Shown here piece after piece: positions 25,245 through 36,373 of a DNA stretch of 64,000 nt. Where the stretch lies: positions 7,938,856 through 8,002,855 of the forward strand of contig ML662449.1 in assembly GCA_007570785.1 (NCBI GenBank), given 5' to 3'. A program made the position numbers and the translations under genes. Below the pieces are notes generated by a model, which searched no databases, was not told the DNA's origin, and saw only the letters and a program-made list of their open reading frames with translations. The DNA comes from Antilocapra americana (lineage: Eukaryota > Chordata > Mammalia > Artiodactyla > Antilocapridae). Positions within the stretch are counted from its first letter, which is position 1. Every line of letters starts with the position of its first letter.

Positions 25245-25438
25245 GGTTTTAATCTAATATTATTTAGTCTTCAGGATACTTCTTTGAGGCAGTAGTTTTA
25301 ATACCTGTTTTATTAATGAGAAGACTGAGGTTCGGAAAAGCTAAATAATTTGCTCAAGTCATAGAAAAGTAAAAGGTTGAGCTGGTATCTAAAGCCAGAA
25401 ATGCCTGATTCCAAAGTCAGCTCTCTTAACCTCTGTGA
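25245..25438 (-). repeat. MIR SINE
   Basis: Antisense MIR order: 'tttgaggcagtagttttaat', 'aatgagaagactgaggttcg', 'ttgctcaagtcatagaaaa', 'attccaaagtcagctctctt'. Confidence 0.65.
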
Positions 25439-25789
25439 TCAGTCCAGTTCATTTCCCTGAGGAAATGGGGTATGTTTATTGCCTGGAGTCTTCACAGAAA
25501 GGGAACAAAGGATTGTCCTAGCGAACACCATGGCCTCCATGTGCATGCACACATGGCAGCACCTGCCAACACGGCAGGGCAAGGCACGGCTCATCTGTGA
25601 CCTTGGCTCTTCCTTCTCTGTATCATGTTGAGCCTTTCCTACTGCTACCTAAAGTCAGAACTCTGCTTGGCATTCAGTTACCAGGTGTCTGCTTCTTAGC
25701 TACATCCTCATGAGAGAGGAACAAGGCCATCACTATAGGACAGCTTTTCTGGTCTTTCTGTTCACTCTCATGATTTATTGTGGGAGGGA

Positions 25790-25895
25790 AAGAACCACAT
25801 CACAATCACTTGGGAAATTTTCCAAAAGATACAGGCCTGCCCTTGGCCCATAAGGTTCTGATCTGGTCCCTGGTCGAGAACCACTGGTTTAGCAC
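25790..25895 (+). mobile_element. MER5-type hAT fragment
   Basis: 'acaatcacttgggaaatttt' and 'tcgagaaccactggttt' resemble the ends of MER5 hAT-Charlie non-autonomous transposons. Confidence 0.45.
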
Positions 25896-26049
25896 ATTCA
25901 TTTCCAAGGTCAGCAGTTTTCACTGGCCCTCTTATAAGCCACTCTAGTTGTTCCTCTAGATAAATGCTCTTCCTGATCAGATGTAGTCCTATGATGCTTA
26001 AAATCAGTATCACTGGCATACCCTGCTCTACCTGCTTTCTTTCAGTCAG

Positions 26050-26215
26050 GGGTTCTCAACCAGGGTGGTACCACCTCAAGGAAGGCATTTAGGGATATAT
26101 GTAGAGGCATTCATTTATTGAGTATCACAATAACTAGAAGCTTACGGCATTTACAAAGGAAGGATCAGAAATGCTAAGCATCCTGTAGTCCCTCTCAGTG
26201 AAAAACTGTCCACTG
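26050..26215. repeat. hAT-like remnant, unassigned
   Basis: It starts 'aggggttctcaaccagggtg', a typical hAT-Charlie terminal motif; the rest is too diverged to assign. Confidence 0.3.
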
Positions 26216-26354
26216 AAATGGCAATGACACCTTCACTGATAAACACATTTGATTGGAACCCAGATACTCTTGATTCAAGGTCGGAATTAGCCTCTGCAAC
26301 ACACAGCATCCTCTCAGCCTGGCTGCCTCAGTGTTCCATGGGCTGTTCTCCCCT

Positions 26355-26583
26355 TGTGTACGTGCATGCTAAGTCGCTTCAGTCTCAACCAACACTTTGC
26401 GACCCTATGGACTGTAGCCCACCAGACTACTCTGTCCATGGGATTCTCCAGGCAAGAATGCTGGAGTCAGTTGCCGTATCTCTTCTAGGGGATCTTCTCG
26501 CCCCAGGGATTAAGCCCTTGTCTCAGGCAGCTCCTGTATTGGTAGATGGGTTCTTTACCACCAGCACCACCTGGGCATCCCAC
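26355..26583 (-). mobile_element. Bov-tA SINE
   Basis: Reverse-strand unit ('tgctaagtcgcttcagtctc', 'gaccctatggactgtagccc'). TCTCCCCT at 26347-26354 and 26584-26591 is a plausible 8-bp target-site duplication. Confidence 0.88.
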
Positions 26584-27067
26584 TCTCCCCTCACAGCTTT
26601 TCAAATTCCCTCATAGCCCACAAACTATGGACAAAGGGATTCTGAGCTTCTGAATACATTCAAGTAATACTTAGCTATCAGGCAAACATGTCTCATCTTC
26701 ATTTCTACTTTCTATTTAGTCTAATTTAATCCCCTGCCCACTGAACTGAATTTTTCAAGTAAAGAAGGGGAGCAATGGGCAAGGAAGGAAAAGAACAAGA
26801 GGCCATCACCGTCACACAGGTGGATTTGAACTGTCGTGTTTGACTGTAATTCCAGGTTGATGAACATATCTAAGACATGGCTGAACACTGACTCTGGACC
26901 AGAAGTTTTATCTTTATATCCTCTCTCAGGGACTACTCCTTTCTTGCTTACTCAGGCGAAAGTAGTATATGATTAAAGGTTTATAGCAAAGGCTTTTCAT
27001 GCCCACCCTTTAGAAAAATAGGAGGATGGTGTTTTTACACATCCCATTTGGTGTTGGTGGTGATGGT

Positions 27068-27300
27068 AGTGGGCCTTCCAGGTGGCTCAGTGGGAAAAGA
27101 ATCTACCTGCAATGCAGGAGATGCAGGAGACATGGGCTCAATCCTGGATTGGGAAGCTCCCCTGGAGGAGGGCATGGCAACCCAATCCAGTATTCTTGCC
27201 TGGAGAATCTCATGGACAGAGGAGCCTGGTGCACTGTGGTTCACAGGGTCCCAAAGAGTAGGACACGACTGAAGCTACTTAGCATGCACACATGCATGCG
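27068..27300 (+). mobile_element. Bov-tA SINE inserted in a GTGGTGAT repeat
   Basis: A complete SINE ('ggcttccaggtggctcagtg'-like head, 'ctggagaatctcatggacag' body). It is flanked by GTGGTGATGGT at 27057-27067 and 27301-27311. The target is itself a short GGT/GAT microsatellite, so the duplication may partly reflect the repeat. Confidence 0.88.
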
Positions 27301-27764
27301 TGGTGATGGTGGTGGTAGTATTGATGGTGCGATGGTGGTGGTGACGTTGAGTAGCCACATGACTAGTTCTGATCAGTGGGTTGTGTGTGGAAGGATGCAT
27401 GTCATTTCACATGTCTACAGAGTTGAATTTCCCTTTCCCATCAGATTCAGTCTGGACAAATCATTAATTTATTGGCAGTGCTCCAGCCAGAGACTCTCCA
27501 GCGTTTCCTTCCTTTGCAGCAATGACGGTAAAAGCCAGTGTTAAGGAATTTCCACCAGTCTAGCTTCTAGGATAGCACCCTGAGCAGAGCCCCTGTTGCC
27601 CCTCACCAGATGTGTAGCAGAGACAGAGATCACAAAGGTTTCTATCTTTGCTGTTTTGTGTCCCTGTGATTCGGGGGATTGTTTGTTACCACGGCATAAC
27701 ATGAACTATCCTGACTGAGTCAATGTTCTCTTGCCTGCTTAGATTCTTTTCATCTCTGTGCATA

Positions 27765-27965
27765 GATCATGAGTCAGAGATGCCTGGATTTGAGGCTGAG
27801 TTTCATCACTTACAATTACCTTGGCTAACCTTGGTAAACCTCAGTTTCCTCATGTGTCAAATAGTGATCATGGCTGTGCTGGCCTTATGTGGTTATAAAG
27901 CAGATAACTAAATGGGATCATACAGGCAAAATGTTTACACAATGCGTGGTAACATGGGCTCAGTA
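27765..27965 (+). repeat. MIR SINE
   Basis: Sense MIR: 'gcctggatttgaggctgag', 'acctcagtttcctcatgtgt', 'acacaatgcgtggtaacatg'. Confidence 0.7.
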
Positions 27966-28012
27966 AACTTACTTATTTCTTCTCCTTTTTGATCTAAAAT
28001 TGACTTTACCTG

Positions 28013-28234
28013 CATGCTTGCTAAGTCACTTCAGTCACGTCCAACTCTTTGCGAGCCTATGGACCATAGCCTGCCAGGTTCCTCTGTCCATGGGGATTCT
28101 CCAGGCAAGAATACTGCAGTGGGTTGCCATTCCCTTCTCCGGGGGAAGCTTCCTGACCAGGGATCGAACCTGTGTCTTTTATGTCTCCTTCACTGGCAAG
28201 CATGTTCTTTACCACTAGCACCACCCGGGAAGCC
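28013..28234 (-). mobile_element. Bov-tA SINE with 12-bp target-site duplication
   Basis: Reverse-strand SINE ('aagtcacttcagtcacgtcc', 'agcaccacccgggaagcc'). It is bracketed by exact repeats TGACTTTACCTG at 28001-28012 and 28235-28246. Confidence 0.93.
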
Positions 28235-28652
28235 TGACTTTACCTGTCCCTTGCCCCAAATCCTCATTAGAGCCTTTAGCTTTGCCTGCCAGGGAGTCCT
28301 TCTAATGTCCTCCTACCTAAAAACCAAATAGCTTTGGACTGCTTGCTGTTTTCTTCCATTCCTTGTAGCCCCCAGAACAGGACACTGTTGACAACAGGTA
28401 TTGTCACCTGTACTTTTATTGGAGCACACCCTTGTGATCAGACTTGAGAACAAATCTATGCCAAATGAACGAAAGAATCAGCTCCTCCAGATGGAAGAAA
28501 TCTAATCACTATTTTCAGTACAAACGTGGCACATCTGGGAAACATGTCAGGAAATAACCAAATACCCACTTGGTCTTTTGTTGCCCAGTAATCACTGCAA
28601 GAGGCAAAATCCAGTCCCTGGACATCATATCAAAAATAGACACATGTTCTAA

Positions 28653-28962
28653 ATTCAGTTCAGTTCAGTCTCTCAGTCGTGTCCGATTCTTTGCAAGTCA
28701 GACATGAACCGAAGCACGCCAGGCCTCCCAGTCCATCACCAACTCCCAGAATTTACCCAAACTCATGTCCATTGAGTCGGTGATACCGTTCAACCATCTC
28801 ATCCTCTGTCATCCCCTTCTCCTCCTGCCTTCAATCTTTTGCAACATCAGGGTCTTTTCAAATGAGTCAGCTTTTTGCATCAGGTGGCCAAAATGTTGGA
28901 GTTTCAGCTTCAACATCAGTCCTTCCAATGAACACCCAAGACTGATTTCCTTTAGGATGGGC
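28653..28962 (-). mobile_element. BovB 3' fragment
   Basis: Antisense BovB 3' end starting with the AGTTC-type tail ('ttcagttcagttcagtctct') and reaching 'actgatttcctttaggatgg'. Confidence 0.9.
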
Positions 28963-29899
28963 AAATCCTATTTGCATTTATGTGACAGCCAAGTCTCACT
29001 AAGGGATGCCAGAGTTTGCTCCTGGACTGCTGGGAGTCCTACAGGATTTGAAGATAATTGCAGGTTATCTTAGGATGGGTGCCTTCCTCCAGCACTCCTG
29101 AATTCTATTCTCAGCTTGACACTGAGTTTTACCAGGTCTCCTTAGCTAAGGAAACTAGAGGTAATTACTTGGCTGGCCCAGACAGAAGCACAAAATAAAA
29201 CAAGAGTTCTGCCCTATTTATTTTGAACCATAAACCTTCCAATTTGCAAGCAGTTCTACCAATTATTACCTGACCTGCTAAGACCTCTCCAAAACTGCAA
29301 TTCTTTCAATTAAGGAAGAATATTGAAAAACCATCAAATCCATCTTGATACCAAAAAGAAGACATTCCAAGCGCCTGAAAAACTTTTTTCCCTGATGCCT
29401 CTCAGAATTATTACGGTATCATTTTCAAGGTACCTTCTAATGAACTCTGTTTTCCTTATTCAGAGTCAAGTTTGCATTTTCATTACTGGAAGTCTTCTTC
29501 CAAAGCATTTCTGAAAACAAGCTACCTCTGTGAGTTTTAACATGTCTACAGAGTTGAATTTCCCCTTTCCACTGGATTCAATCTGAACAAATTATTAGTT
29601 TATCAGATCTTTAAGGGCATTATAATCAGATGTCCTTCGAGACCTACCCATCAGGTAATCCCCAGACCTCTGGAACATCTCCAGGGGCTGCAGAGGGTTG
29701 GAGAGAGACCCTGAAACTGTCAATCAATTTAGAGCTGCTTTAACAGCAGAGCAGTAGCTCCTCAATTAAGTAACCTTAGTTGCCTTATGCACCATCATTT
29801 CCTGAAACTCTGATGCAGGGATTTTTAATTCCTGGCATCTACCCAGTCGTATTTCCATGTGCTTCTCATTATGACCCAACTGCACAGGGCAATGATGAG

Positions 29900-30055
29900 T
29901 GGAAAGACCTGGGCTGAGAGTCAGGAGTAGACAGCGTCCCAGCTTTGTCATTATCTAATCCTAGGTCCTTCCACAGGTCACTTAATCCAGTGGGTTGACC
30001 AAGGTTGTACAGTTTTTTCATCTGTAAATTAGAGACAGTAGCGCTTGCCCTAGCA
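29900..30055 (+). repeat. MIR remnant
   Basis: 'cccagctttgtcattatcta', 'aggtcacttaatccagtg' and 'tcatctgtaaattagagaca' follow MIR in sense. Confidence 0.5.
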
Positions 30056-31807
30056 ACCAAGCAAGGTTTTCTCTGGGGCACTTGTGGGATGGTGTAAGTT
30101 TTACGAGACTTTAGTTTTGACTCTAAAGATTTATTTTGTAAATTAGTAGCTGGGAACCCAGAACATGGTGAGGTTCCCAGTCTAATATAAAAATCCATTT
30201 AATGACTGTGTCTCTGAGGTATAACACATAGAAAGGGTCCTACAGATCATCACCACATGGGACCACCTAATTATGGATGCTGGGATTGGACTTGCATGAG
30301 TGGCGAGACGGGATCCCCTTGTATAGGGAAAAGAGAAAGAGAAAATTGCTGCCGAACACAAAGGAAGTCATGGAGGGAGGAGCTGGGGAGTTCTAATAGG
30401 GAAGGAGCCCATACAGTGAGCCTGTAGAGGGTCTTCAAAAATATAAGGATTTGTTGGGTGACAGGCTGCGGCTTTAGGAAACCCTGTAAGTCAACTATTC
30501 AAGGATTACTGCCATCCTCCAGCCCATCATCCCCTCCACTTCTCCTGCCTCACCCCAGCCAACCATTCTATTTTTGAAGTCCGTAGGGCACACATGAATA
30601 TAGCCAGCATTTCCCCAGACTCACGGTGGAGAGTCCACTTTTTCCACTTAAGTGACTAACAGCTGTCTGTAAAACAGACCAATATGTGATGCATAAATAT
30701 CTAATGCAATAACAGAAGAGCCCTGCAAAAGAGGAAAGGTCCATGCATGTCCATGGGTTGGCCAACTGGTGCACTAATCTTACGTGGCCCTCAAGGGAGA
30801 TTTAAGGTGGCTAGCTGCTCCTTGACTGTTTTCCTCTGGATAAAGTCCTTCCAAATCTGACATTTCAAATCCCTGATTGAATTCCCAGCAGTCTACTTTT
30901 CCTGACTGTAACCAGAAAAGCATGCTTGAATGAACATAAAATTCCATCATATAAAGCCTTGTGAAGCCCAGGCCGTCAGCTCCGTGGCCAAAGCCGCTAA
31001 TAACGCCCTATTGTGTTACTGTGGTAGTCTAGGTTATCATTATGAAGTCTTTGCTTCTGGTTGAGAAAACATGACGTTCTATTAAATGTATAATCTGGGT
31101 TTCTTCCAAGCCAGAGATGCATCCTGCTTAAAGCTGAAATGAGCTGAGGTTTAATGTCACAGAAAAGAAGAGAACCATTCGCTGGGAAAAAAAGGAGTTG
31201 AGGGGTGGGGAGAAGAATGGTGAATTTACTGCCTTGTGAGCCACTGGTTTCAGCCTCTACACAGTGTCTTGTCTGCCAGAGGATATGAGAAGCCCAAGGG
31301 AAAAAAACGCATCAGCACTCTTTCCCTTTGCAAGCTGTAGTGGTTGGGTGCTAGACAGCACTTTCTGGGGAGATACTTTCTAGGACAAAAGACCATGTCT
31401 TTAGGGACCAGCTGGGGGACTATTTGCTATCACTGGCTTTTGGCCCATCCCCCAGCTTTGGGTTCCACAATCCCACAAATCAGCTCGAATCGAGATGGCA
31501 AGCTGGAATTGCATACGCTTGCAACTTTCTCATTCAGCACAAAAATGTCCCTCTCTTCAAGCAATAAGACAACTAAAAGAAGTCAGAGGCATCCACCTCC
31601 ATGTAAAGGTAGGTACCTGTAAAGGTCTCCCCACCATTTTCTTCCTGGAGCATTTTTGGGTCCTCAACATATTGCCAAGGACCCTATGGTGCATTTAAAA
31701 ACGTACTCCAGAATTAAACATGAAAGAAGCAAATCCTCTATAATTGTGAGGGGCTTGGAGCTCAGCATGCTGGTTAAGAGAGCCCCCTCACACTTGAAAT
31801 GACTTTT

Positions 31808-33250
31808 TAAAAACTCAGAATAGCTTATTTTTGTTGAATATAAAAGTAATATACATTCATTGTCGAAAAATTTGAAGATTCAGAAAAGTGTAAAAAACGA
31901 ATTTAAAAATCCTACTTTCTACAGACAAATACTATTACATATTGGGTAAATTAAGACACATGTTTCGTGTTTAGCATTCTTTACAAAGGTAGAATCCTGG
32001 TATGTAATGTTTGGTAATTGTATTTTCCCTTAACAGTATACTATGTGCATTGTGTTTCTCCTAAAAATATCTTTCATGTTTGGATAACATGTGTACTCAA
32101 TATCATGCATATGCCATGTCTAACTTATTAACTCCTCTGTTGTTGGACATTTAGATAATTTTCAGCTTTATTACCATAAACATCACAGCCATGAGCATAT
32201 AGGAACTCTTTTCTGACTATCTTGGAGTTTTCCTTTGATACACATTGCCATGCTATCTTCTTGTCTATGCTATTCAAAACAATAGCCACATATGGCGATT
32301 TAAGTTTAAAATAAATAAAATAGAAAGTTCATTTCCTCAATCCCACTAGACACATTTCAGGAGTCAATAGCCACATATGGCTAGTGGCTACCATATTGGA
32401 AAGCACAGAAAGAGAATATTTCAATCATCACAGAAAGTTTTATTGGATAGCACAAACCTAGAAAGACCAAACCAAATTTCTATTTTCCTTATAATATATG
32501 ACAATGGTCCTCCTTTCCACAAGTTGGCCAATGCTGAGTATTATAATTCTTTAAAAATCTTTGACAACGTAATAAAAACTACATCTTGCTTGATTTTTCC
32601 ATTTCTTTGCTAAGGAAGTTGAGCTTTTTTGTTTATTGCCTTTCATACTTTTTTTTGTGAATTATTTACATAGTAAGGCTGTTTTCTATTGAGATGATCT
32701 TTTACAACTGCTTATTGTATTTTAAGGTTACTCTATAGAGGTGAACTTATGTTGCAAAAGATTTTGTAACTTGTTATCTTTTATTTGTGGCAATTTTTCA
32801 CTTATAGACATGTCAGATTTTAATACATTTAAATCTTTTTGCAGTTTTTTTTATTGTTGCTACTCTGTTTTTAAAGCTCCAAATCTAAGATTACAGTAAT
32901 ACTCATCTAAATTTTCTTCTAATTCTTTCAATACTTCATTTTTAAATTAAATGTTTAACATTAAAATTTTCAGTCCTCTTGGAATTTATCTTGGTGGTGG
33001 GGGAAAAGTGTAAATCTAAACTTTTTCTTTTCCTATGGACCAACCATTTGTTCAAGAGCCATTTTTTAAAAAGCCATCCTGCTTTTTATTAATTTGCCTC
33101 ACAGTATATTTTAATATTTGGAGATATAAGTATTCATTATTCTTTTTCCAAAATGTTTTAGCTCTTAATACTTTTTTTTTCCTCTAAGCTAAACCTAGAA
33201 TCATTTTTCTAAATTCCTCTCACCAGCAAAATTCTTTCAGATTTTAAAGT
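31808..33250 (-). mobile_element. Ancient L1-like LINE remnant interrupted by a hAT element
   Basis: The left part has 'ttgttggacatttagataat' and the right part has 'tcttggaatttatcttggtg' and 'caaccatttgttcaagagcc'. They lie in the order and spacing expected of antisense ORF2 with the 3' end at left. Strong divergence makes the family uncertain. Confidence 0.4.
32270..32462. mobile_element. hAT-Charlie non-autonomous element (MER-type)
   Basis: 'caatagccacatatggc' occurs twice, near 32280 and 32367, with 'agtggctaccatattggaaa' and 'gaaagttttattggatagca'. These resemble the ends of a non-autonomous hAT element. Confidence 0.5.
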
Positions 33251-33984
33251 TTAATTCAATTTATAAGGTAATTTGGAAACAGTTTGCTATCTCTGCAGTG
33301 TGGAGTTGTTCCATCCCAGGGCATGGTGATTCTGTCCATTTTCAGGTCTTCCTGTGTGTTCTTCTGAACTGGCTTTGAAAAAAAAAAAAAGCACAATGAT
33401 GGGCATCTGTGTTTTCAGACAGTCTGAATCTGTGAGCTGGTGCTCCCAGCCGCTAGAAGTAACAAAAGAAATTCCACTTCTTAGCACTGGAGTATATTTT
33501 CAGTATCCACCTTCTCATAAATCTGCAGGAAAGAGATCTCTCTTTTCATCCAAAGAATCTGGAGTTCAAAACAGCCTTTACGGAAAAAAATCAAACTCCA
33601 GGGGCAACTGCAAAGCACATTTGGTGTCTAGCTGGCCAGCTTATTTTGCAGGACTCTTTTTCCAACTCGCAAATACTTTCCAGTCTGTGAAACTCATGTC
33701 CCCTCCACTGTAACAGCAAGCGTCCTGTCCTGGCAGTGGGGCGCTCACACAGCGCTAGTGAGCACTGATCTTCGCTGAGGGGCTTTTTATTGTTAAAGCT
33801 GCTTTTTAGTTGATAGCAGGCAACTTCCTTGAATGATTGTGGCTTGGCAAGTCTACGGGGGATTGGGCAGAGTTCAGTTCTCCTTTGAACAGTTCTGAAG
33901 CCTCATCCATTTTGCAAGAAAACCAGGGCTCCTGCACTTCCCTGGTAGCCCACCAGTCAAATCGCCAAGAACTTGACTTCGCCT

Positions 33985-34262
33985 GCATCGGGGTTTCTCA
34001 ACCCCAGAGGGAGGAGAAATATACCCGCAGGGGACTTTTGGCAATGTCTGGAGACATTTTTGCTTGTCACCACGGAGAGACTAGTGGGGGCGGCGGGGGT
34101 TGGGGAGTCGGGTGGGGGAGGTTATGGAGCGGGTAGTACCAGTATCTAGAGGGTAGCGGCCAGGGATGCTCAATATTCTACAACTCACAAAACATCCTAC
34201 AACTCACAAGACGTCCCCACAACAAAGAACTCCCTAGCCTCAAACTCAGTGGAGTGGAGAGA
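33985..34262 (-). mobile_element. MER20 hAT element near the ANTXR1 promoter
   Basis: 'ggggtttctcaacccca' starts a MER20 copy that continues with 'ggcaatgtctggagacattt', 'ccagggatgctcaatattct' and 'cccacaacaaagaactcc'. In the middle is a G-rich expansion (34086-34118) with at least four G3-5 runs. The copy starts about 530 bp into intron 1 from the exon 1 donor. Confidence 0.75.
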
Positions 34263-34295
34263 TCCGCCTTCTATTTCCACGAACGGCCCAGTCTG

Positions 34296-34326
34296 CCTAC
34301 ATTCTACGATGGATGTAGAATGTAGG
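34296..34326. repeat. 12-bp perfect hairpin with a partial tandem repeat
   Basis: CCTACATTCTAC (34296-34307) and GTAGAATGTAGG (34315-34326) are perfect inverted repeats with a 7-bp loop. GGATGTAGAAT then recurs at 34311-34321 and 34325-34335, a 14-bp tandem step. Confidence 0.8.
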
Positions 34327-34793
34327 ATGTAGAATATGCAGGGCAGAGTTTTTAAACAAGAGACGATTGGCTTTTAAAAGCCCACACCGCTTACTTTAGA
34401 CGTGCCTGAACGTTGTTCTGCCTCTCCTAAGCCAGCTTTTCTCACCAAGGATTCTAAAGCAAATGGAAAATGTTCACAGAGAGGTAGTAGGTCAACAGCA
34501 TCTTTACACTCCCATCCTCAAACTCAGGCGCGTCGGTCGCCGGAAAGCAAGGCAGAGAAGAAGCTGCCTGGAGAACAAGCAGCGATGCCTGCCCATCCGG
34601 CTCCTGCAGCCGGGAAGGATGGGGACGCGCGCTCGGTCCACAAAGGCGCGGCGCTGGGGCCGCCGCCACCTCCCGCGGTCCCTCCGGGTCCCTGGAGATG
34701 CGCGCCTGTCCCAAAGCCGCCCTGCCAAGGAGCCCAGCCCGAGGAGAAAGCATCGTCAGCTCAGCCTAGGGTGGAACAACTCACGGCACTTAC

Positions 34794-34945
34794 TTGTCCA
34801 GAATGAAGTACAGGTCAAATCCCCCGTAGCAGGCTGGACCCCCTTCCTCCCTGCGTCCCCCTTGCCCGGCGCAGATGAGCACAAAAGTGGCCAAAGAGAG
34901 ACACTTGAAGCCAATGCCCAGGGCTTTCTGCTCCACGGTGGCCAT
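34794..34945 (-). CDS. ANTXR1: ANTXR1 exon 1: signal peptide and start of vWA domain
   Basis: This is the first coding exon of anthrax toxin receptor 1 (tumour endothelial marker 8), a type I membrane protein that binds collagen and links the matrix to actin. The ATG is at 34945-34943, with G at -3 and G at +4. Fifty codons plus two bases follow before a perfect GTAAGT donor starting at 34793. Residues about 8-26 form a hydrophobic signal peptide (ALGIGF, then [11 protein letters not shown]). The mature start [16 protein letters not shown] is characteristic of ANTXR1 and ends on Asp50, the first MIDAS metal ligand. The exon ends in phase 2 and splices to exon 2, completing Lys51. It lies in a CpG island. 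I identified it by reading the minus strand, because the intron contributes an in-frame TAA right after the junction and so hides the frame from a simple ORF scan. Confidence 0.96.
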
Positions 34946-35011
34946 GACCTGCAGCCCAAGGGAGAGGGTAGGGTCCTCTCCTCCCCACGCTCCTCGAACT
35001 CGCCAGGACCC

Positions 35012-35026
35012 TCAGGGGCGCGCCAT
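35012..35026 (-). promoter_or_regulatory. Possible short upstream ORF in ANTXR1 5' leader
   Basis: On the minus strand an ATG at 35026-35024 opens a four-codon frame (ATG GCG CGC CCC) ending in TGA at 35014-35012, 66 nt before the ANTXR1 start codon. Its context is mixed (C at -3, G at +4). It matters only if transcription starts upstream of 35026. Confidence 0.3.
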
Positions 35027-35409
35027 CCGAGGGGCCCTCCTCTCGGGCCCTTTATTCCCCCTGGCTCTCCCGAAAAACTCCCCGGAAGCAATTGTCTGGA
35101 GGAGTTCAAGGTTTTCCTTCTGGTTTCCGCTAAGATTCTGTTTCTAGGTTTCGGGTTTCAAGAATCCCAATACTGTAGTCCGCTTTTTTTTAAAGGGGCT
35201 GCTCCTGACTCGGGCCAGCGGGCCGCTCCGGAGGCAGCGGCTGAGGTTTTGCAATTGAAGCAGTTCCGTCCTGACGGTTCTTTGTCCCAGATTTTAAATA
35301 TTTTGGGGTGGGTTTTCAAATTGTTCTTGGTTGGGGGAGTGCTTACTCTTTTCTCCCTCCTCTCAACATCCCCCGCCTTTCAGATTCTGATGGCGGAAGA
35401 AAGTTCAAA

Positions 35410-35428
35410 GGGTGCCACCTTGTGGCCA
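35410..35428 (-). promoter_or_regulatory. Candidate CTCF binding site upstream of ANTXR1
   Basis: The stretch GTGCCACCTTGTGGCCA matches the reverse complement of the 19-bp CTCF consensus at about 14 of 19 positions, including the GCC-CCT-GTGGCCA core. It lies about 465 bp above the ANTXR1 start codon, at the outer edge of the CpG island. Binding is an inference from the motif alone. Confidence 0.45.
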
Positions 35429-35430
35429 AG

Positions 35431-36355
35431 GACGGCGAAAGCACGCTTCCGCCTTCTAGGGAGCCTGTTTCTTATTCCTTCTTTTTTCTCACGCATCTTT
35501 CCTTTCAATCTCCATCACTTCTTCCCCATTTTTAGTTCTTCCTCACTCGCTAGCCTTTTTATCCTTGTTCTTTCTTTTCCGGTCCTACGTCCGCTGATAA
35601 GGACCCTGTAAGCAGTTGATGAGAAATTACTCCAATCACCACAGCTCTGGCCCCAGGCTAGGACCTTTGCAAACAAGACGCTGGACAAACGAGCAGAGAA
35701 GAGCGGGCCTTTGTGATCTGAATCACGCCAAGTGACCTTCCTGTACACTTAGCACAGATCATAAAAGAGACTGTTGGGATGCGGTCATGTGACTGAAAAC
35801 AGCAAAAACAGTCCCACACTGAAAGCTGTTCCTGGCATGAAACAGTGGAGCATTCTAGACGATCTCCATCTCCGATTTTGGAGGTTCTGTGGTAAGTTCT
35901 TTTCAGCCTGTGAACTGACGTTTTTCACCCAATCTTTGATTTAAGACGGAGGAAGCAAACAGCTTACAAGAATGTGAACCTTCCCAACAGTTTGAGACTG
36001 CCAGAGAAGCTCTGTTGCAGCCTTTCTACAGCGAGGGATCCTCTTTAGAGTGGGCTCTGGACCCCCGTTCCCAGCGGGACCTCAAGGTTTATCTTCCTAT
36101 GTCTTCCACTCTGGGAATCTTCAATACACACTCGTGCTCCGTACTTCAGGATTATTGCTCCAGACACTCATTTCCCCCTCTGCTTGAGAGCCTCTAAATT
36201 TTGGAGATTCCTCTTGCATTGCACTAGCTTGCCTCAAAATGTTCCTTTATGCTCTTCATCTCCTGATATTCACGCCTCCTCTCCCACACTGAATGAGGCT
36301 GAATTGTGTGCAATAAATAAGGTACAGCAGAAATGATGGTGTGTGACTTCTGAGA
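35431..36355. other. Upstream flank of ANTXR1, no feature seen
   Basis: Outside the CpG island the composition returns to average. No repeat, exon or poly(A) site is recognisable. Confidence 0.5.
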
Positions 36356-36373
36356 ATATAAAAGATATTGTGC

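Larger units (their letters stand above)
9585..34793 (-). other. ANTXR1: ANTXR1 intron 1
   Basis: A 25,209-bp first intron, from the GTAAGT donor at 34793 to the CTAG acceptor at 9585. It hosts the FTL retrocopy, the ACC/ATC satellite, several SINEs and BovB pieces, L1 remnants and MER20. Stretches with nothing identified: 11670-13005, 13245-13965, 14260-14860, 15625-17645, 19680-20750, 20825-21215, 21425-22040, 23530-24685, 25440-25790, 26590-27055, 27320-27760, 28250-28650, 28965-29895, 30060-31805 and 33255-33980. Confidence 0.93.
34946..35430 (-). promoter_or_regulatory. ANTXR1: ANTXR1 5' UTR, core promoter and CpG island
   Basis: The DNA upstream of the ANTXR1 start codon is GC-rich with many CpGs, inside an island that runs from about 34500 to 35300 and also covers exon 1 and the first part of intron 1. 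On the minus strand there is a GC box (GGCGGGG, 35371-35377) and an AT-rich TATA-like stretch (TATTTAAA, near 35290-35298) about 350 bp above the ATG. The transcription start cannot be read from sequence. A start near 35265 would suit the TATA-like element, but CpG-island promoters often have dispersed starts. Confidence 0.65.

Noticed and set aside
27026..27544. 172-codon open frame
   Set aside because: It is mostly a Bov-tA SINE and its GGT/GAT target, with no domain.
34463..35611. 382-codon plus-strand open frame over the CpG island
   Set aside because: It is antisense to ANTXR1 exon 1 and its promoter. GC-rich DNA has few stops, and the translation is low-complexity Pro/Arg/Ser with no recognisable domain.
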